This document shows, one piece after another, positions 9,339-18,081 of a DNA stretch of 64,000 nucleotides. The notes under the pieces are model-generated. The model searched no databases, had not been told where the DNA came from, and worked only from the letters and a program-made list of their open reading frames with translations. Position 1 is the stretch's first letter, and every line of letters begins with the position of its first letter. The stretch spans positions 116,654 through 180,653 of the forward strand of contig NZ_JAGTXB010000017.1 in NCBI RefSeq assembly GCF_018224885.1. The letters are read 5' to 3'. Source of the DNA: Chitinophaga hostae (GTDB lineage: Bacteria; Bacteroidota; Bacteroidia; Chitinophagales; Chitinophagaceae). The position numbers and the translations under genes are program-made.

Positions 9339-10739
9339 TCATTCCTCTTTATCGCCATAAGCACTTAACAGGGCAACAATTAAAAAAAACAGATCAATCT
9401 GACTAAAGAAAAAACACGTGGCTACATAAGCCAGGTAATTCTTATTGAATAGGGTAATATGTTTGTCTGTTTTTGTGAGAATAAAAAAGAAAAACAACAG
9501 CGATATGGCGCCAAACTCCGCCAGGATAAAGAACCATCGCATATTGAGGTTATGGCCTCCCACACCCGCTACACGGTTCTGATAAGTCAACTGTCCGAAA
9601 AAATACCTGGTAGGGATAAATGTACTGTTACCCGCGCCATAGCCCGTCCACAGTAAGTAAGGCTCATCTTTCAAAAAATCAACAACGGGGAGTTCCATAT
9701 CGCGTTGCAGCGGAATACCCATAATGATATTATTCTTCTGCCATATTTCATTATCATAACGATAAGCGGATCTTTCAAAAATCGCCCTGTAAACCGGGTC
9801 GTTGCGGTTACTCATGTAATGCTTTAACAGTAATTCTTTGGAAGATGCAATGGCCATGAATAAGCCGACGATGATACCCAGCGTTCCGACTATTTTTATC
9901 CGCACAGCGGAAATTTTCCCGAAAGCGGTAAACAACAATGAAGCGGCCAATATATTCACCCAGAATGTTTGTGATGAAGTAAGCACCGCCATCACAAACG
10001 CGAAAAAGGTCATCCGGTAATTGCGGTCCCTCATGAAGATGGGAATAGCCAGTGATAGAAATGCGCTGAAAGTTTTTGGCTCCGAAAATAATGCCTGCAC
10101 CCTTACATCCAAAGGACCGTTAATACCCGCAATCAGGTACCGGTGCTGCAATCCCAGCAATTCACTCAGCTCCGCATTTCTGAAAATCACCTGCACGGCG
10201 ATCTGTACCAGGGCAATAAAACACGAGATCCTGGCAATCCGCTTCATGGTAGACAGGAAGCTTTCGAAAGAAAGTGCGTCCTTATCCTGTACAATCTTTG
10301 CCCCGATAGCAAACAGCGGAAGATAGGTTTTCAGGTAAAAATAAAGGGGACGTGTATAGAAGGCGGCGTTACTGCCATTAGGATAATAAAAGGGATCCTT
10401 GTATAACTGGGTCAGCAGCATGACCGCTATCTGGGAAAGAAACGGCAGCAGAAGGATAAACAGGTATTCCCTTTTGATTTGCTGGCGTCCTGTAACCAGC
10501 AGGTGCGCCTGTTCTACCAGGATAAATACGCTGACAAATAATGTGGCGGTGAAAGTAGGCCCTATATACAACATCGTATAGGCTTCCGTAGCAAAAGCAT
10601 ACAACAGGGCATCTATGATGGTGATCTTCTTTTTATAGTACAGGTATAGCAAAGTAGCGGCAACGACCAGGGGCATCAGCTCCCTGAAGCATTCCACGAA
10701 AAAATTTGAGCTTTGAAGGATGCTATATCCTGTTTCCAT
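9339..10739 (-). CDS. O-antigen/exopolysaccharide polymerase (Wzy-like) membrane protein
   Basis: A 466-residue polytopic membrane protein with about ten to twelve hydrophobic helices and a large hydrophilic loop around residues 300-400, the usual shape of Wzy/ligase-type polymerases that join lipid-linked repeat units in the periplasm. Wzy proteins share little sequence, so the call rests on topology and position between a GT2-like and a GT4 gene in an operon that otherwise lacks a polymerase. Arg and His residues in the large loop fit the class but are not diagnostic. It starts 13 bases after the upstream gene. Confidence 0.72.
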   Translation of the reverse strand: METGYSILQSSNFFVECFRELMPLVVAATLLYLYYKKKITIIDALLYAFATEAYTMLYIGPTFTATLFVSVFILVEQAHLLVTGRQQIKREYLFILLLPFLSQIAVMLLTQLYKDPFYYPNGSNAAFYTRPLYFYLKTYLPLFAIGAKIVQDKDALSFESFLSTMKRIARISCFIALVQIAVQVIFRNAELSELLGLQHRYLIAGINGPLDVRVQALFSEPKTFSAFLSLAIPIFMRDRNYRMTFFAFVMAVLTSSQTFWVNILAASLLFTAFGKISAVRIKIVGTLGIIVGLFMAIASSKELLLKHYMSNRNDPVYRAIFERSAYRYDNEIWQKNNIIMGIPLQRDMELPVVDFLKDEPYLLWTGYGAGNSTFIPTRYFFGQLTYQNRVAGVGGHNLNMRWFFILAEFGAISLLFFFFILTKTDKHITLFNKNYLAYVATCFFFSQIDLFFLIVALLSAYGDKEE

Positions 10740-10752
10740 TTAACATTTTTTT

Positions 10753-11676
10753 TCAAATGGGAAGCGCCACTGCTATTCGTTTACATATTTTGTAAAGCAA
10801 TGGGTGGCTTCTTATTATTTTTTTTAAATAAACATACATGCCACTGCCTGCGTATACTGTATCAGCCACAAACTTGTCTGCCGCCGTATCGATCTTCTTT
10901 TTTGCCGGGTGCGTGATAACCGGCATGGCACCATACACTATCTTCTTAAACCATCCAGGGGGATGGCTGGTATGTGTAGCCCCTCTCCCGTAGCCCGTAT
11001 TCTTCACCAGGCATACATTTGGCGTAATCACCCATCCTTCCGAAAACCATACGGCCATAAACCATTGTATATCCCAGGTATCTATTCTCTTCTCCAGCAT
11101 AAGCCGGAACTCCTGCTGCAACATGGGATTAAGGCCTGCGGTGGGCCGGTCTTTATACCGTTCCAATGTAAAATCATATTGTTTCCATGCCCTGCGCCAG
11201 CTGGCCCAACCCCATACATGCGCATACCTTGAAAAATAGTAGGATCCCTTTCCCCTTTTTTTCCCTTCCTGGTAGTTGCTGCCGTTGATATGCATCACAT
11301 CAGGGTCTGTTCTGTAATGCGCCAGCATCTCTTCACAAAACGAAAAAAAGGTAGGGTCAGGAACACAATCATCTTCCAGTATGATCCCCTCTTCCACACA
11401 TTCAAAAAACCAGCTCACCGCGCTGCTTACCGCCTTGCCGCAACCAAGGTTCTTTGGGCGGAAAAGCGTTTGCACGTCACAGGACCAGTCTACTCCTTCC
11501 AGCAGTGCCTTCCTTGTTTCCCTGCAGAGATGTTCCTCTCCTGCTTTGCCCGGCCGGGGTCCGTCGGCCGCGATAAAGAGCCGTTCCGGCCGTTGCTGTC
11601 TGATCTGTTCCAGTACGCTGAGGGCTTGCTCCGGCCGGTTAAAAACCAATAATAGGATAGGTGTCTGTAACATCAT
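10753..11676 (-). CDS. GT-A glycosyltransferase (nucleotide-diphospho-sugar transferase type)
   Basis: A 307-residue GT-A fold enzyme. The start ILLLVFNRPEQALSVLEQI and the IAADGPRPGKAG turn are typical of the GNT-I-like/hemolysin-associated glycosyltransferase group in Bacteroidota; GIILEDDCVPDPTFF carries the EDD metal and donor motif, and YAHVWGWASWRRAW is a conserved acceptor-side patch. The gene begins with two consecutive ATGs that overlap the TGA of the methyltransferase before it (ATGATG), so translation is probably coupled. The sugar donor is unknown. Confidence 0.82.
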   Translation of the reverse strand: MMLQTPILLLVFNRPEQALSVLEQIRQQRPERLFIAADGPRPGKAGEEHLCRETRKALLEGVDWSCDVQTLFRPKNLGCGKAVSSAVSWFFECVEEGIILEDDCVPDPTFFSFCEEMLAHYRTDPDVMHINGSNYQEGKKRGKGSYYFSRYAHVWGWASWRRAWKQYDFTLERYKDRPTAGLNPMLQQEFRLMLEKRIDTWDIQWFMAVWFSEGWVITPNVCLVKNTGYGRGATHTSHPPGWFKKIVYGAMPVITHPAKKKIDTAADKFVADTVYAGSGMYVYLKKIIRSHPLLYKICKRIAVALPI

Positions 11677-12320
11677 TTTGTTGCCTCTAATGCTACGGCG
11701 TTATCAAATCTGGTTGCTTCCTCTACCCGCACGAACATCTGATCATGGCTGTCGTTGAAACTGCATTGCCGGATATCTTTAAACCCGGCAGCCCGGAAGG
11801 CATGCGTGAGTGACACGGCATCCCACATATACAGGTGTTCCTTATTTCCAAATGCCAGCTGCACCAACTGCTTCACGCCACGGGGACGTTCTTCCCTGCC
11901 CAGCAGGGTTTCTTCCATAAACTTCACATTAGCGGTATGGTCCTGCTGTCCAAGACCATCCAGGTAATTCCTCGCAGCGCTTTCCAGGTCCGGCACCACA
12001 CAGCGGAAACAGCCGCCCGGCTTCAGCAGCTGATAGCTGTTTTTAATGGCCAGGATACAATCCCTGCGGGACAAATGCTCCAGCACATGGCAGCAGTAGA
12101 TTCCGTCGCAGGAGTTCGGCTCTATACCGGGCAACCCTTTCAGAATATCTCCCTGCAGGGTATCGCGGTGAAAGGCCACATGCATTTTCCGTCTCAACAA
12201 TTTACCCACCACGGGCAACTGCTGCAACATCAGTGTGGGCGACGAATCGAAGTTTTTCCAGCCTTCAGGCGCTGAAAAAGGACCGCTCCCATATTGTACA
12301 TATAATTTTGACTGCGTCAT
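11673..12320 (-). CDS. Class I SAM-dependent methyltransferase
   Basis: A 215-residue Methyltransf_11-like protein. YGSGPFSAPEGWKNFD is the N-terminal signature of a sugar-methyltransferase group in polysaccharide loci, and DGIYCCHVLEHLSRRD with LLKPGGCFRCVVPDLE are the post-I and motif III regions. The frame continues 201 bases upstream, but that extension overlaps the previous gene and is not family-like; I chose the ATG at 12320, which sits one base after the TAA of the upstream FkbM gene. Likely modifies a sugar of the exopolysaccharide. Confidence 0.82.
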   Translation of the reverse strand: MTQSKLYVQYGSGPFSAPEGWKNFDSSPTLMLQQLPVVGKLLRRKMHVAFHRDTLQGDILKGLPGIEPNSCDGIYCCHVLEHLSRRDCILAIKNSYQLLKPGGCFRCVVPDLESAARNYLDGLGQQDHTANVKFMEETLLGREERPRGVKQLVQLAFGNKEHLYMWDAVSLTHAFRAAGFKDIRQCSFNDSHDQMFVRVEEATRFDNAVALEATK

Positions 12321-12321
12321 C

Positions 12322-13014
12322 TTACGACTCCGTTCTTTTAAAGAAATAGGTATAATACGTTTTCGCGAAAATGCGATAACCAACATCCTGCATGAATGCA
12401 GATATTTCGTTACCGCTGTCCGGCGCCAGTTCAAAAGGTTTTGATTCCACCAGCACATAGGCAGGGCGGTATTTGTCCCAATTGTTGGACCGCAGCACAT
12501 CGATGTCAAGTCCTTCTGCATCTATGGTGAGGAAATCAATGGCGGTGGCGTCTGACAGGTATTTGTCCAGGATCTCGGATAATGGCCACGTGGCTACTTT
12601 CTTCTCATCAATCACCTTATATCTCATCACCTGTGTGTATTCCTTCACTTTATCGGCAGAAAAAGTATTCAGCGCGGGTTCATTGAAAATGCTGTAGCAC
12701 AGCTCCTGTTTCTCCAGTGACACGCCCATTTCCAGGTTAATATCATGAGGTCTGTAGCGATTAAACAAAACCCGGAACCCCGGGCTTGGATCAATGTTGA
12801 TACCTCTCCAGTTCATCTTATAAAAAAGATAGGTGTTGGAAAAACGGAAGGGATGATGCGCCCCCACGTCTACATACACACCATTTTTCTTGTCATCAAA
12901 TATTCTCCGCAAAATCAGGTCCTCCCCTTCAGAACTATATGCCAGCACGCCATACCGGAACTGAGGGAACAGCCGGCCGGCAACATTTTTCACGATATTT
13001 TTCAGTTTATTCAT
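12322..13014 (-). CDS. FkbM-family methyltransferase
   Basis: A second operon-encoded FkbM enzyme, of a different subgroup from the one at 7477. SSEGEDLILRRIF leads into VYVDVGAHHPFRFSNTY (motif I), GINIDPSPGF and DFLTIDAEGLDIDVLRSNNW, the variant of the family signature. This subgroup with the YSSEGEDLIL start is frequent in surface-polysaccharide clusters. It overlaps the end of the flippase gene by eight bases and is followed by the class I methyltransferase after one base, so all three are cotranscribed. Confidence 0.88.
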   Translation of the reverse strand: MNKLKNIVKNVAGRLFPQFRYGVLAYSSEGEDLILRRIFDDKKNGVYVDVGAHHPFRFSNTYLFYKMNWRGINIDPSPGFRVLFNRYRPHDINLEMGVSLEKQELCYSIFNEPALNTFSADKVKEYTQVMRYKVIDEKKVATWPLSEILDKYLSDATAIDFLTIDAEGLDIDVLRSNNWDKYRPAYVLVESKPFELAPDSGNEISAFMQDVGYRIFAKTYYTYFFKRTES

Positions 13015-14410
13015 TGGGCAGCGGATTACTTGACTGAAATGATAAAACCCCTCCCAGGAAATGTTTCAGACCCCTGAGCACCTTTTTTGCATCATCGTAT
13101 AAATGCCCCGGATGGAGCATTTTCCTGGTAAGCTTCCAGCTCTCCCTGCTTTTATCCAGGCATACCATCACGCTGTAAACGGTGGTGTAAGCCGCTACGG
13201 TGGCAATGGCGGCGCCGGTTCCCGCCATGGCGGGAATCAGCCATAAATTAACAGCAACATTCACCAGTAACCCGGCGGCATTGCCATATACAAACAGGTG
13301 GTACCTGCCCTCCACAAAAAGATACTGTACCACTACTGCTGCGATAAATACCGGTATGCAGGCCCAGATGTGTATCCGCAGTATCCGCGGCGCCGATACA
13401 TAGGCCGGACCATACAGCAGCCCAATGATAAAGGGAGATGATAACGTTATAAAGACAGCAATGCCTATGCTCAGCCAGCAGGATAAGCGAATCCATGTTT
13501 CCAGGCTCTCCCGGTATGCAGCAGGATTTTCTTCCTTTTTCCGGATCAATCCGGGCAGCATGGCTGTAGCTATCACGGTTGGCAGCGCATACCAGAGTTC
13601 AGATATCCTGGCAGCCACCACGTAGTTACCCAGCGCCGTGGCACTGCTCATATAATCCAGCAGCAACAGGTCTATTTTTATAAATAATACTACCAATACA
13701 CTGGAGTAAATGAGCGGGGAACATTGTTTCAGCAACCTGGCAGCTAAATGAAAGTTTATTTTTGAAAACGCCGCGGATGCATATTGCCGGTGATATTTCC
13801 ACAGGATGATGGAATAGGTGACCAGCAGTTCCAGTACCGATACCCATAAAAAAGCCGGCAGCGAGCCACCCAGCAGGATCAGGATAGTTTTGATAAGGCA
13901 AAACAGGATAAATACGGACACTTTAGGAATGATCACTGTTCTGATACTGTTTTTTACCTGGTAGAAATAATCCAGTACATCGAAAGACTGGAACAATATT
14001 GTAAAAGAAGAAAAGAACGTACAATACAGGTATACCGGCTGTTGTGGCCGGGTGAGCACCACTATCAGTATACTAATGAGCATACAGCACAAGGCAGCCA
14101 TGATACGCATGAAGATGACAGTAGACACCGTAACGGGCTGAGAGCTTTGCCCGGTGATCAGTTCTTTTACCGCTATCTTATCCATTCCGAGTATCGCTAC
14201 CGTTCCTATAATCGTTGTTAATGCAACGGCATAGCTCCATATGCCAAACTCCTGCGGTCCCAGGTGCCTGGCCAGCAGGGCCAGTACAAGGATACCCGGA
14301 AACAGCTTACTGAGCTTATCAGCGAGCAGCCAAACGCTATTTTCAAACACGTTATGCAATTCTCCTGGCAGTTTTTTTGACGATAGAAATCCAGGTATTT
14401 TTCCTGGCAT
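13007..14410 (-). CDS. Oligosaccharide flippase (Wzx-like, MOP superfamily)
   Basis: Moves the undecaprenyl-linked repeat unit across the inner membrane. About twelve to fourteen hydrophobic helices, with the family start NSVWLLADKLSKLFPGILVLALLARHLGPQEFG. The ATG at 14410 makes the gene overlap the kinase gene by 59 bases and adds about 20 residues not typical of the family; a TTG at 14359 or a GTG at 14350, just downstream of an AGGAG on the coding strand, would start close to the family's usual N-terminus and only just overlap the kinase stop. I give the ATG coordinates but consider the later starts at least as likely. Confidence 0.88.
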   Translation of the reverse strand: MPGKIPGFLSSKKLPGELHNVFENSVWLLADKLSKLFPGILVLALLARHLGPQEFGIWSYAVALTTIIGTVAILGMDKIAVKELITGQSSQPVTVSTVIFMRIMAALCCMLISILIVVLTRPQQPVYLYCTFFSSFTILFQSFDVLDYFYQVKNSIRTVIIPKVSVFILFCLIKTILILLGGSLPAFLWVSVLELLVTYSIILWKYHRQYASAAFSKINFHLAARLLKQCSPLIYSSVLVVLFIKIDLLLLDYMSSATALGNYVVAARISELWYALPTVIATAMLPGLIRKKEENPAAYRESLETWIRLSCWLSIGIAVFITLSSPFIIGLLYGPAYVSAPRILRIHIWACIPVFIAAVVVQYLFVEGRYHLFVYGNAAGLLVNVAVNLWLIPAMAGTGAAIATVAAYTTVYSVMVCLDKSRESWKLTRKMLHPGHLYDDAKKVLRGLKHFLGGVLSFQSSNPLPNE

Positions 14411-16718
14411 TGTTTGAATCGTAAGAATATTGGTCGTAATAGTAATAAGGATAGAAAGAGTCCTGTTCTATACCGTTGAATATAATTCCCTTCTTCCGGA
14501 AAAGGCCACCATTCAGGCTCTCAGCAACCATCATTAATTTTGACTTCAATGTAAAATTGTACCGTACCACAAAAAGGGTACAATCGGTGTAAGGTGCAAT
14601 GCTCTTGGCATCCGAAACAATGCCCACGGGCGAAGTATCGATGATCACATAATCGAATTTCTCTTTCAGGATATTCAGCAGCGTGAGCATCCGCTGCCCT
14701 TCGATCATTTCAATAGGATTGGGAGGAATAGAGCCGGAAGACACCAGGAACAGTCCTTCAGTACCTGGTACGGGGCGGATAATTTCGTCTACCGTTTTAT
14801 TTCCAACAATATAATTGGTGATCCCTGTACGGTAGTCCATGCCCAGGAACCCGGAGAGCTTGGGCTTGCGGAGGTCCATTTCTACCAGTACCACTTTCTT
14901 GTTACTCACCGTCAGTGAATTGGCGAGGTGGGCGGAAAGAAATGTTTTACCCTCACCGGATAAACTGGAGGTAAGCATAATAGTGGAAGGGCCTTTATGA
15001 TCTGATAGCAGGAATTTGAGGTTGGTACGCAGGTTGAAGATCTGTTCTGTCAGCACAGATTTGTTGCTGAGTGAAAAATCGGCGAGACCTTCCGTCTGCT
15101 GGTATATTTCTGCGATCACCGGCAGGTCGAACACCTGTTCAATTTCTTTCCTGCTCAGGATCCTGGGGTTCAGGAAATATTTTACGTATACATACACGCT
15201 GGCGGCAACAACAGCGATGGCGATAAAGCTGATGAATATAAACGGTTTTTTTGGCGAAATCGGTTTATCGGGAATAAAGGCCGGCGCGATGATTTTATTG
15301 TCTGTAACGTTACCGGCGTAGGTCACGGCCGCTTCTTCCTTTTTCTTCAGGAGGTACAGGTAAAGATTTTCCTTAACACCTTGTTGTCTTTTGATATTGA
15401 TATATTCTCTTGCGTAGGCGGGAATATTGGCGATCTTTCCCTGGATCTCGTTTACTTTTGCCTGTGTTTTCTGTTGTACAATGCCGGCATTGCGGCGGTA
15501 TCCGTTGATATAGTTTTTGATCGTGTTTTTGGCGTCATTTATTTGCCCGTCGAGGTTCTGCATAATTTCGCTGGTGGGGAGCAGCGACAGGGAGAGGCGC
15601 TTTTTCTCCCGCAGCGATTCCTCGTAGCGGTTGATCATGGAAGTCAATGTCTGGTCTACGCTGGTGGTAACCGGGGCAAAGGGATAGCCGCTGGCGGGGT
15701 TATTAATGTAATTCTCCACCTGGTCTACCACAGATAGTTGGAGGTTGGCTTCGTTCAGATGTATATCTGCTTCTTTTACCTGTTCCAGCGCCAGTTTGGA
15801 GCCAGCGTCAATATCGGTGATACCGCGTTGCACCTTAAAGGTTTCTTCCTGTCTTTCGAGCAGCCCCAGTTCTTCCTTGAGCGAGTCGATCCTGGTGGTG
15901 AGGAACTGGATGGTTTTGATGGCCACTTTGTTCTTATCGTTCAGCGTATATTCGTTATAGTTATTAAGCAGGGCGTTGAGGAAATCTGCCGTTCTTTCTG
16001 CCACCGGATCTTTATAGGTGACCATTACCACGGTAGCATCCCTGTTGACGAGGGCGGCGCTGATATCTTCGGCTACTTTATAGGCCATTTCCATCACGGA
16101 GTCTACCTTGATTTCTACCATATCAGTAGCGGCGAGGCGGATATCGGGGCGGGTATTGATAACGAAGGTATCCTTCCCTATGCCAAAGGGAGTGCCGGCG
16201 GCAACGGAGAGTTTGACGGTGGAGTCGATATTGCCGGGCATGGCTTTAATATCCAGCCGGGCATCTTTCATGGTGATATGGAATGTATAATTACCGACTG
16301 TCGGGTTTCCGGAAACGGCGTGTAATTCCAATGGAGCGTTCCCGTATTTCTCTTCGTTCCGGATGCTTCTTTTTATGTAGTAGCGAATGTTGAAGTTATT
16401 GTTGCTGATCACCTTCTCCAGTAGTATGGGGGATTGCAGGACTTCCATTTCGTTTTCCATATTCTTGCCGCTGTTAAAAAGCGACAATGATTTGAGGGCG
16501 TCCATTTCATCGCTGCCGCCTCCTTTCTTTTCATCTTTCAGGTAAAGCCGTGCGCTGGACATATAGATCGGTTGCTTGTACCGGAGATAAAGCAATCCGG
16601 CGGAAACGGCCAGTGCTACAACGATGAGGTATAACGGCCAATGAAATATTATCTTCCGGAACAAGTCGTCCAGATCAATAATATTATTCCTGTTATTATT
16701 TGCTTTATGTAGGCTCAT
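14352..16718 (-). CDS. Polysaccharide co-polymerase with BY-kinase domain (Wzc-like)
   Basis: Controls chain length and export through cyclic tyrosine phosphorylation. The 788 residues begin with a Wzz domain flanked by two membrane helices (about 30-50 and 500-520) and a long periplasmic coiled-coil region (about 265-440). The cytoplasmic kinase has Walker A SGEGKT (about 587-592), Walker A' VVLVEMDLRKPKL (about 609-621) and Walker B YVIIDTSP (about 690-697). A terminal tyrosine cluster, YPYYYYDQYSY (about 757), is the autophosphorylation site. It follows the export lipoprotein by 12 bases. Confidence 0.95.
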   Translation of the reverse strand: MSLHKANNNRNNIIDLDDLFRKIIFHWPLYLIVVALAVSAGLLYLRYKQPIYMSSARLYLKDEKKGGGSDEMDALKSLSLFNSGKNMENEMEVLQSPILLEKVISNNNFNIRYYIKRSIRNEEKYGNAPLELHAVSGNPTVGNYTFHITMKDARLDIKAMPGNIDSTVKLSVAAGTPFGIGKDTFVINTRPDIRLAATDMVEIKVDSVMEMAYKVAEDISAALVNRDATVVMVTYKDPVAERTADFLNALLNNYNEYTLNDKNKVAIKTIQFLTTRIDSLKEELGLLERQEETFKVQRGITDIDAGSKLALEQVKEADIHLNEANLQLSVVDQVENYINNPASGYPFAPVTTSVDQTLTSMINRYEESLREKKRLSLSLLPTSEIMQNLDGQINDAKNTIKNYINGYRRNAGIVQQKTQAKVNEIQGKIANIPAYAREYINIKRQQGVKENLYLYLLKKKEEAAVTYAGNVTDNKIIAPAFIPDKPISPKKPFIFISFIAIAVVAASVYVYVKYFLNPRILSRKEIEQVFDLPVIAEIYQQTEGLADFSLSNKSVLTEQIFNLRTNLKFLLSDHKGPSTIMLTSSLSGEGKTFLSAHLANSLTVSNKKVVLVEMDLRKPKLSGFLGMDYRTGITNYIVGNKTVDEIIRPVPGTEGLFLVSSGSIPPNPIEMIEGQRMLTLLNILKEKFDYVIIDTSPVGIVSDAKSIAPYTDCTLFVVRYNFTLKSKLMMVAESLNGGLFRKKGIIFNGIEQDSFYPYYYYDQYSYDSNNARKNTWISIVKKTARRIA

Positions 16719-16730
16719 GTTGTCGATTTA

Positions 16731-17492
16731 TCATTTACTGAGAAGGATGATAGTCGTTACCAGTGAAATTGCACTGATAATAGCTGGTAGTAACTGCACC
16801 GTACGGGACGACGGGAACAATCTGTTAGGTCCTGGTTTTACATAGATGACATCATTATTTGCCAGATAATAGTAGGGAGAAGAAAGTGTTTTGCTGTCGT
16901 TCAGGTTGAGAGATGTATAACGCTTTATTCCATTCACTTCACGGATCACCATAACATCGTTTCTGAGGGCGGTGGCGTTCATATCACCGGCCATGCTCAG
17001 GGCGTCGAGCAGGGACACTCTTTCTGCCGGTATACGGAATGATCCGGGATGCGCCACATCTCCCAGTACGGATACCTTGAAATTAACCAGGCGGGTAGAA
17101 ACGTAGGCGTTGCGGATGGTTTTCCCGAGTATCGCTCCTACTTCGCTGTTAATGACGGCGGTGGTTTTGTCTTTTACATTCAGCGTTCCGGCGATGGGCA
17201 GGGTGATATTGCCGGCGCTGTCGACCAGGTAGCCCTGTTCTGTTAATCCGCCGCTGGTACCGGCGGCGTTCCCCGGATTGGGGTTCAGCACCAGGGAAAT
17301 GTCTTTATCAAGGGTGGTGATAGTGATCTGTAAAACGTCGCCCGGCTGTATTTTGAGTTGCGGGTAGCGGTTGACCGAATCTATGCCACTGCTGGCGGCG
17401 ATGTCATTAAAATAGGTAATCTTTTTTGTAGCCGAACACGCTGACAATAGCAACAACAGCAGCATGATCCTAAACTGGAGCTTATATCCCAT
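16731..17492 (-). CDS. Polysaccharide export lipoprotein (Wza-like, SLBB)
   Basis: Outer-membrane export channel component of the Wzx/Wzy pathway. A lipoprotein signal MLLLLLLSACSATKK precedes a polysaccharide export (Poly_export) domain (about residues 45-130: LKIQPGDVLQITITTLD, with the GYLVDSAGNITLPIAGTLNV strand pattern) and an SLBB-type domain (VSVLGDVAHPGSFRIPAERVSLLDALSMAGD). It ends with a hydrophobic helix (LLPAIISAISLVTTIILLSK). At 253 residues it is shorter than Wza, as usual in Bacteroidota, where the C-terminal helix may sit in the membrane. It is the first gene of the operon and is followed by the kinase. Confidence 0.93.
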   Translation of the reverse strand: MGYKLQFRIMLLLLLLSACSATKKITYFNDIAASSGIDSVNRYPQLKIQPGDVLQITITTLDKDISLVLNPNPGNAAGTSGGLTEQGYLVDSAGNITLPIAGTLNVKDKTTAVINSEVGAILGKTIRNAYVSTRLVNFKVSVLGDVAHPGSFRIPAERVSLLDALSMAGDMNATALRNDVMVIREVNGIKRYTSLNLNDSKTLSSPYYYLANNDVIYVKPGPNRLFPSSRTVQLLPAIISAISLVTTIILLSK

Positions 17493-18081
17493 ACCAAATA
17501 ATATTTAGCTATGCTGATAAGGTTTTTAATGTAATACCGCTTATAGCGTTGTGACTATAAAAATGGGGCGGGATGATCAGTATTAATATATTCCTCATAT
17601 AATCCCGGCGTTGTTTGGTTGAAGTACTTCTTCTTTGATTTAAACTGGTTTTTCAAGGACGGTGCTGCAGGTCTGTATGCCAAATGGTTTTCTCAGATAA
17701 TCACAGATAGCGTTCAGGGTGTTCCATTGGATATTAATTCTCAAAAATTATTCTTAAATAGCTCGTCTTAGATTTTCAGTATGAGAAAGTTAACAACAAA
17801 ATGAGCATGGAAATGCGATGAATAACGAAAGGATAAAATGAATACCCGTAAAATAAAATGAACAAAATGAACAGACAGGTAAAAGTGTGTATCCGTGGGG
17901 GTTATACGGGAATAACAGCTATGTTTAGCGCTTTCAATGTGGCAACACAATTATTGAGTGCGTCCAGCCAGGCGGAGCTGTTTTTTGGAGTAGTTTGGGA
18001 GGAAATTTGGAGTGGCTGGGAAGCGCTGTCGGCAGATAAGTCATCTAAAACCGGCGGCCATGACAGGCCGCCGATTTGAAA
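17493..18081. other. Gene-free region upstream of the exopolysaccharide operon
   Basis: Between the export gene (reading left) and the 3' end of the beta-helix gene (also reading left) there are about 590 bases without a convincing gene. The left 250 bases should hold the operon promoter, but no clean TTG-N19-TAnnTTTG pair was found. Around 17800-17875 the short motif AAAATGAA recurs about four times. An open frame at 17858-18079 lacks any family-like features and overlaps the terminator hairpin at its end, so I do not call it. Confidence 0.6.
18052..18073 (-). terminator. Rho-independent terminator of the beta-helix gene
   Basis: A perfect 8-bp GC stem, CGGCGGCC / GGCCGCCG, with a six-base loop, lies nine bases after the TAA of the beta-helix gene on the minus strand and is followed there by GTTTTAG. 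It separates that gene from the exopolysaccharide operon. Confidence 0.7.

Noticed and set aside
15738..16325. 195-codon plus-strand frame opposite the BY-kinase gene
   Set aside because: Antisense to the BY-kinase gene, rich in F/G/H runs, no recognisable domain.
17858..18079. 73-codon plus-strand frame in the spacer before the exopolysaccharide operon
   Set aside because: No domain or ribosome-binding site, and it ends after the terminator hairpin of the neighbouring gene.
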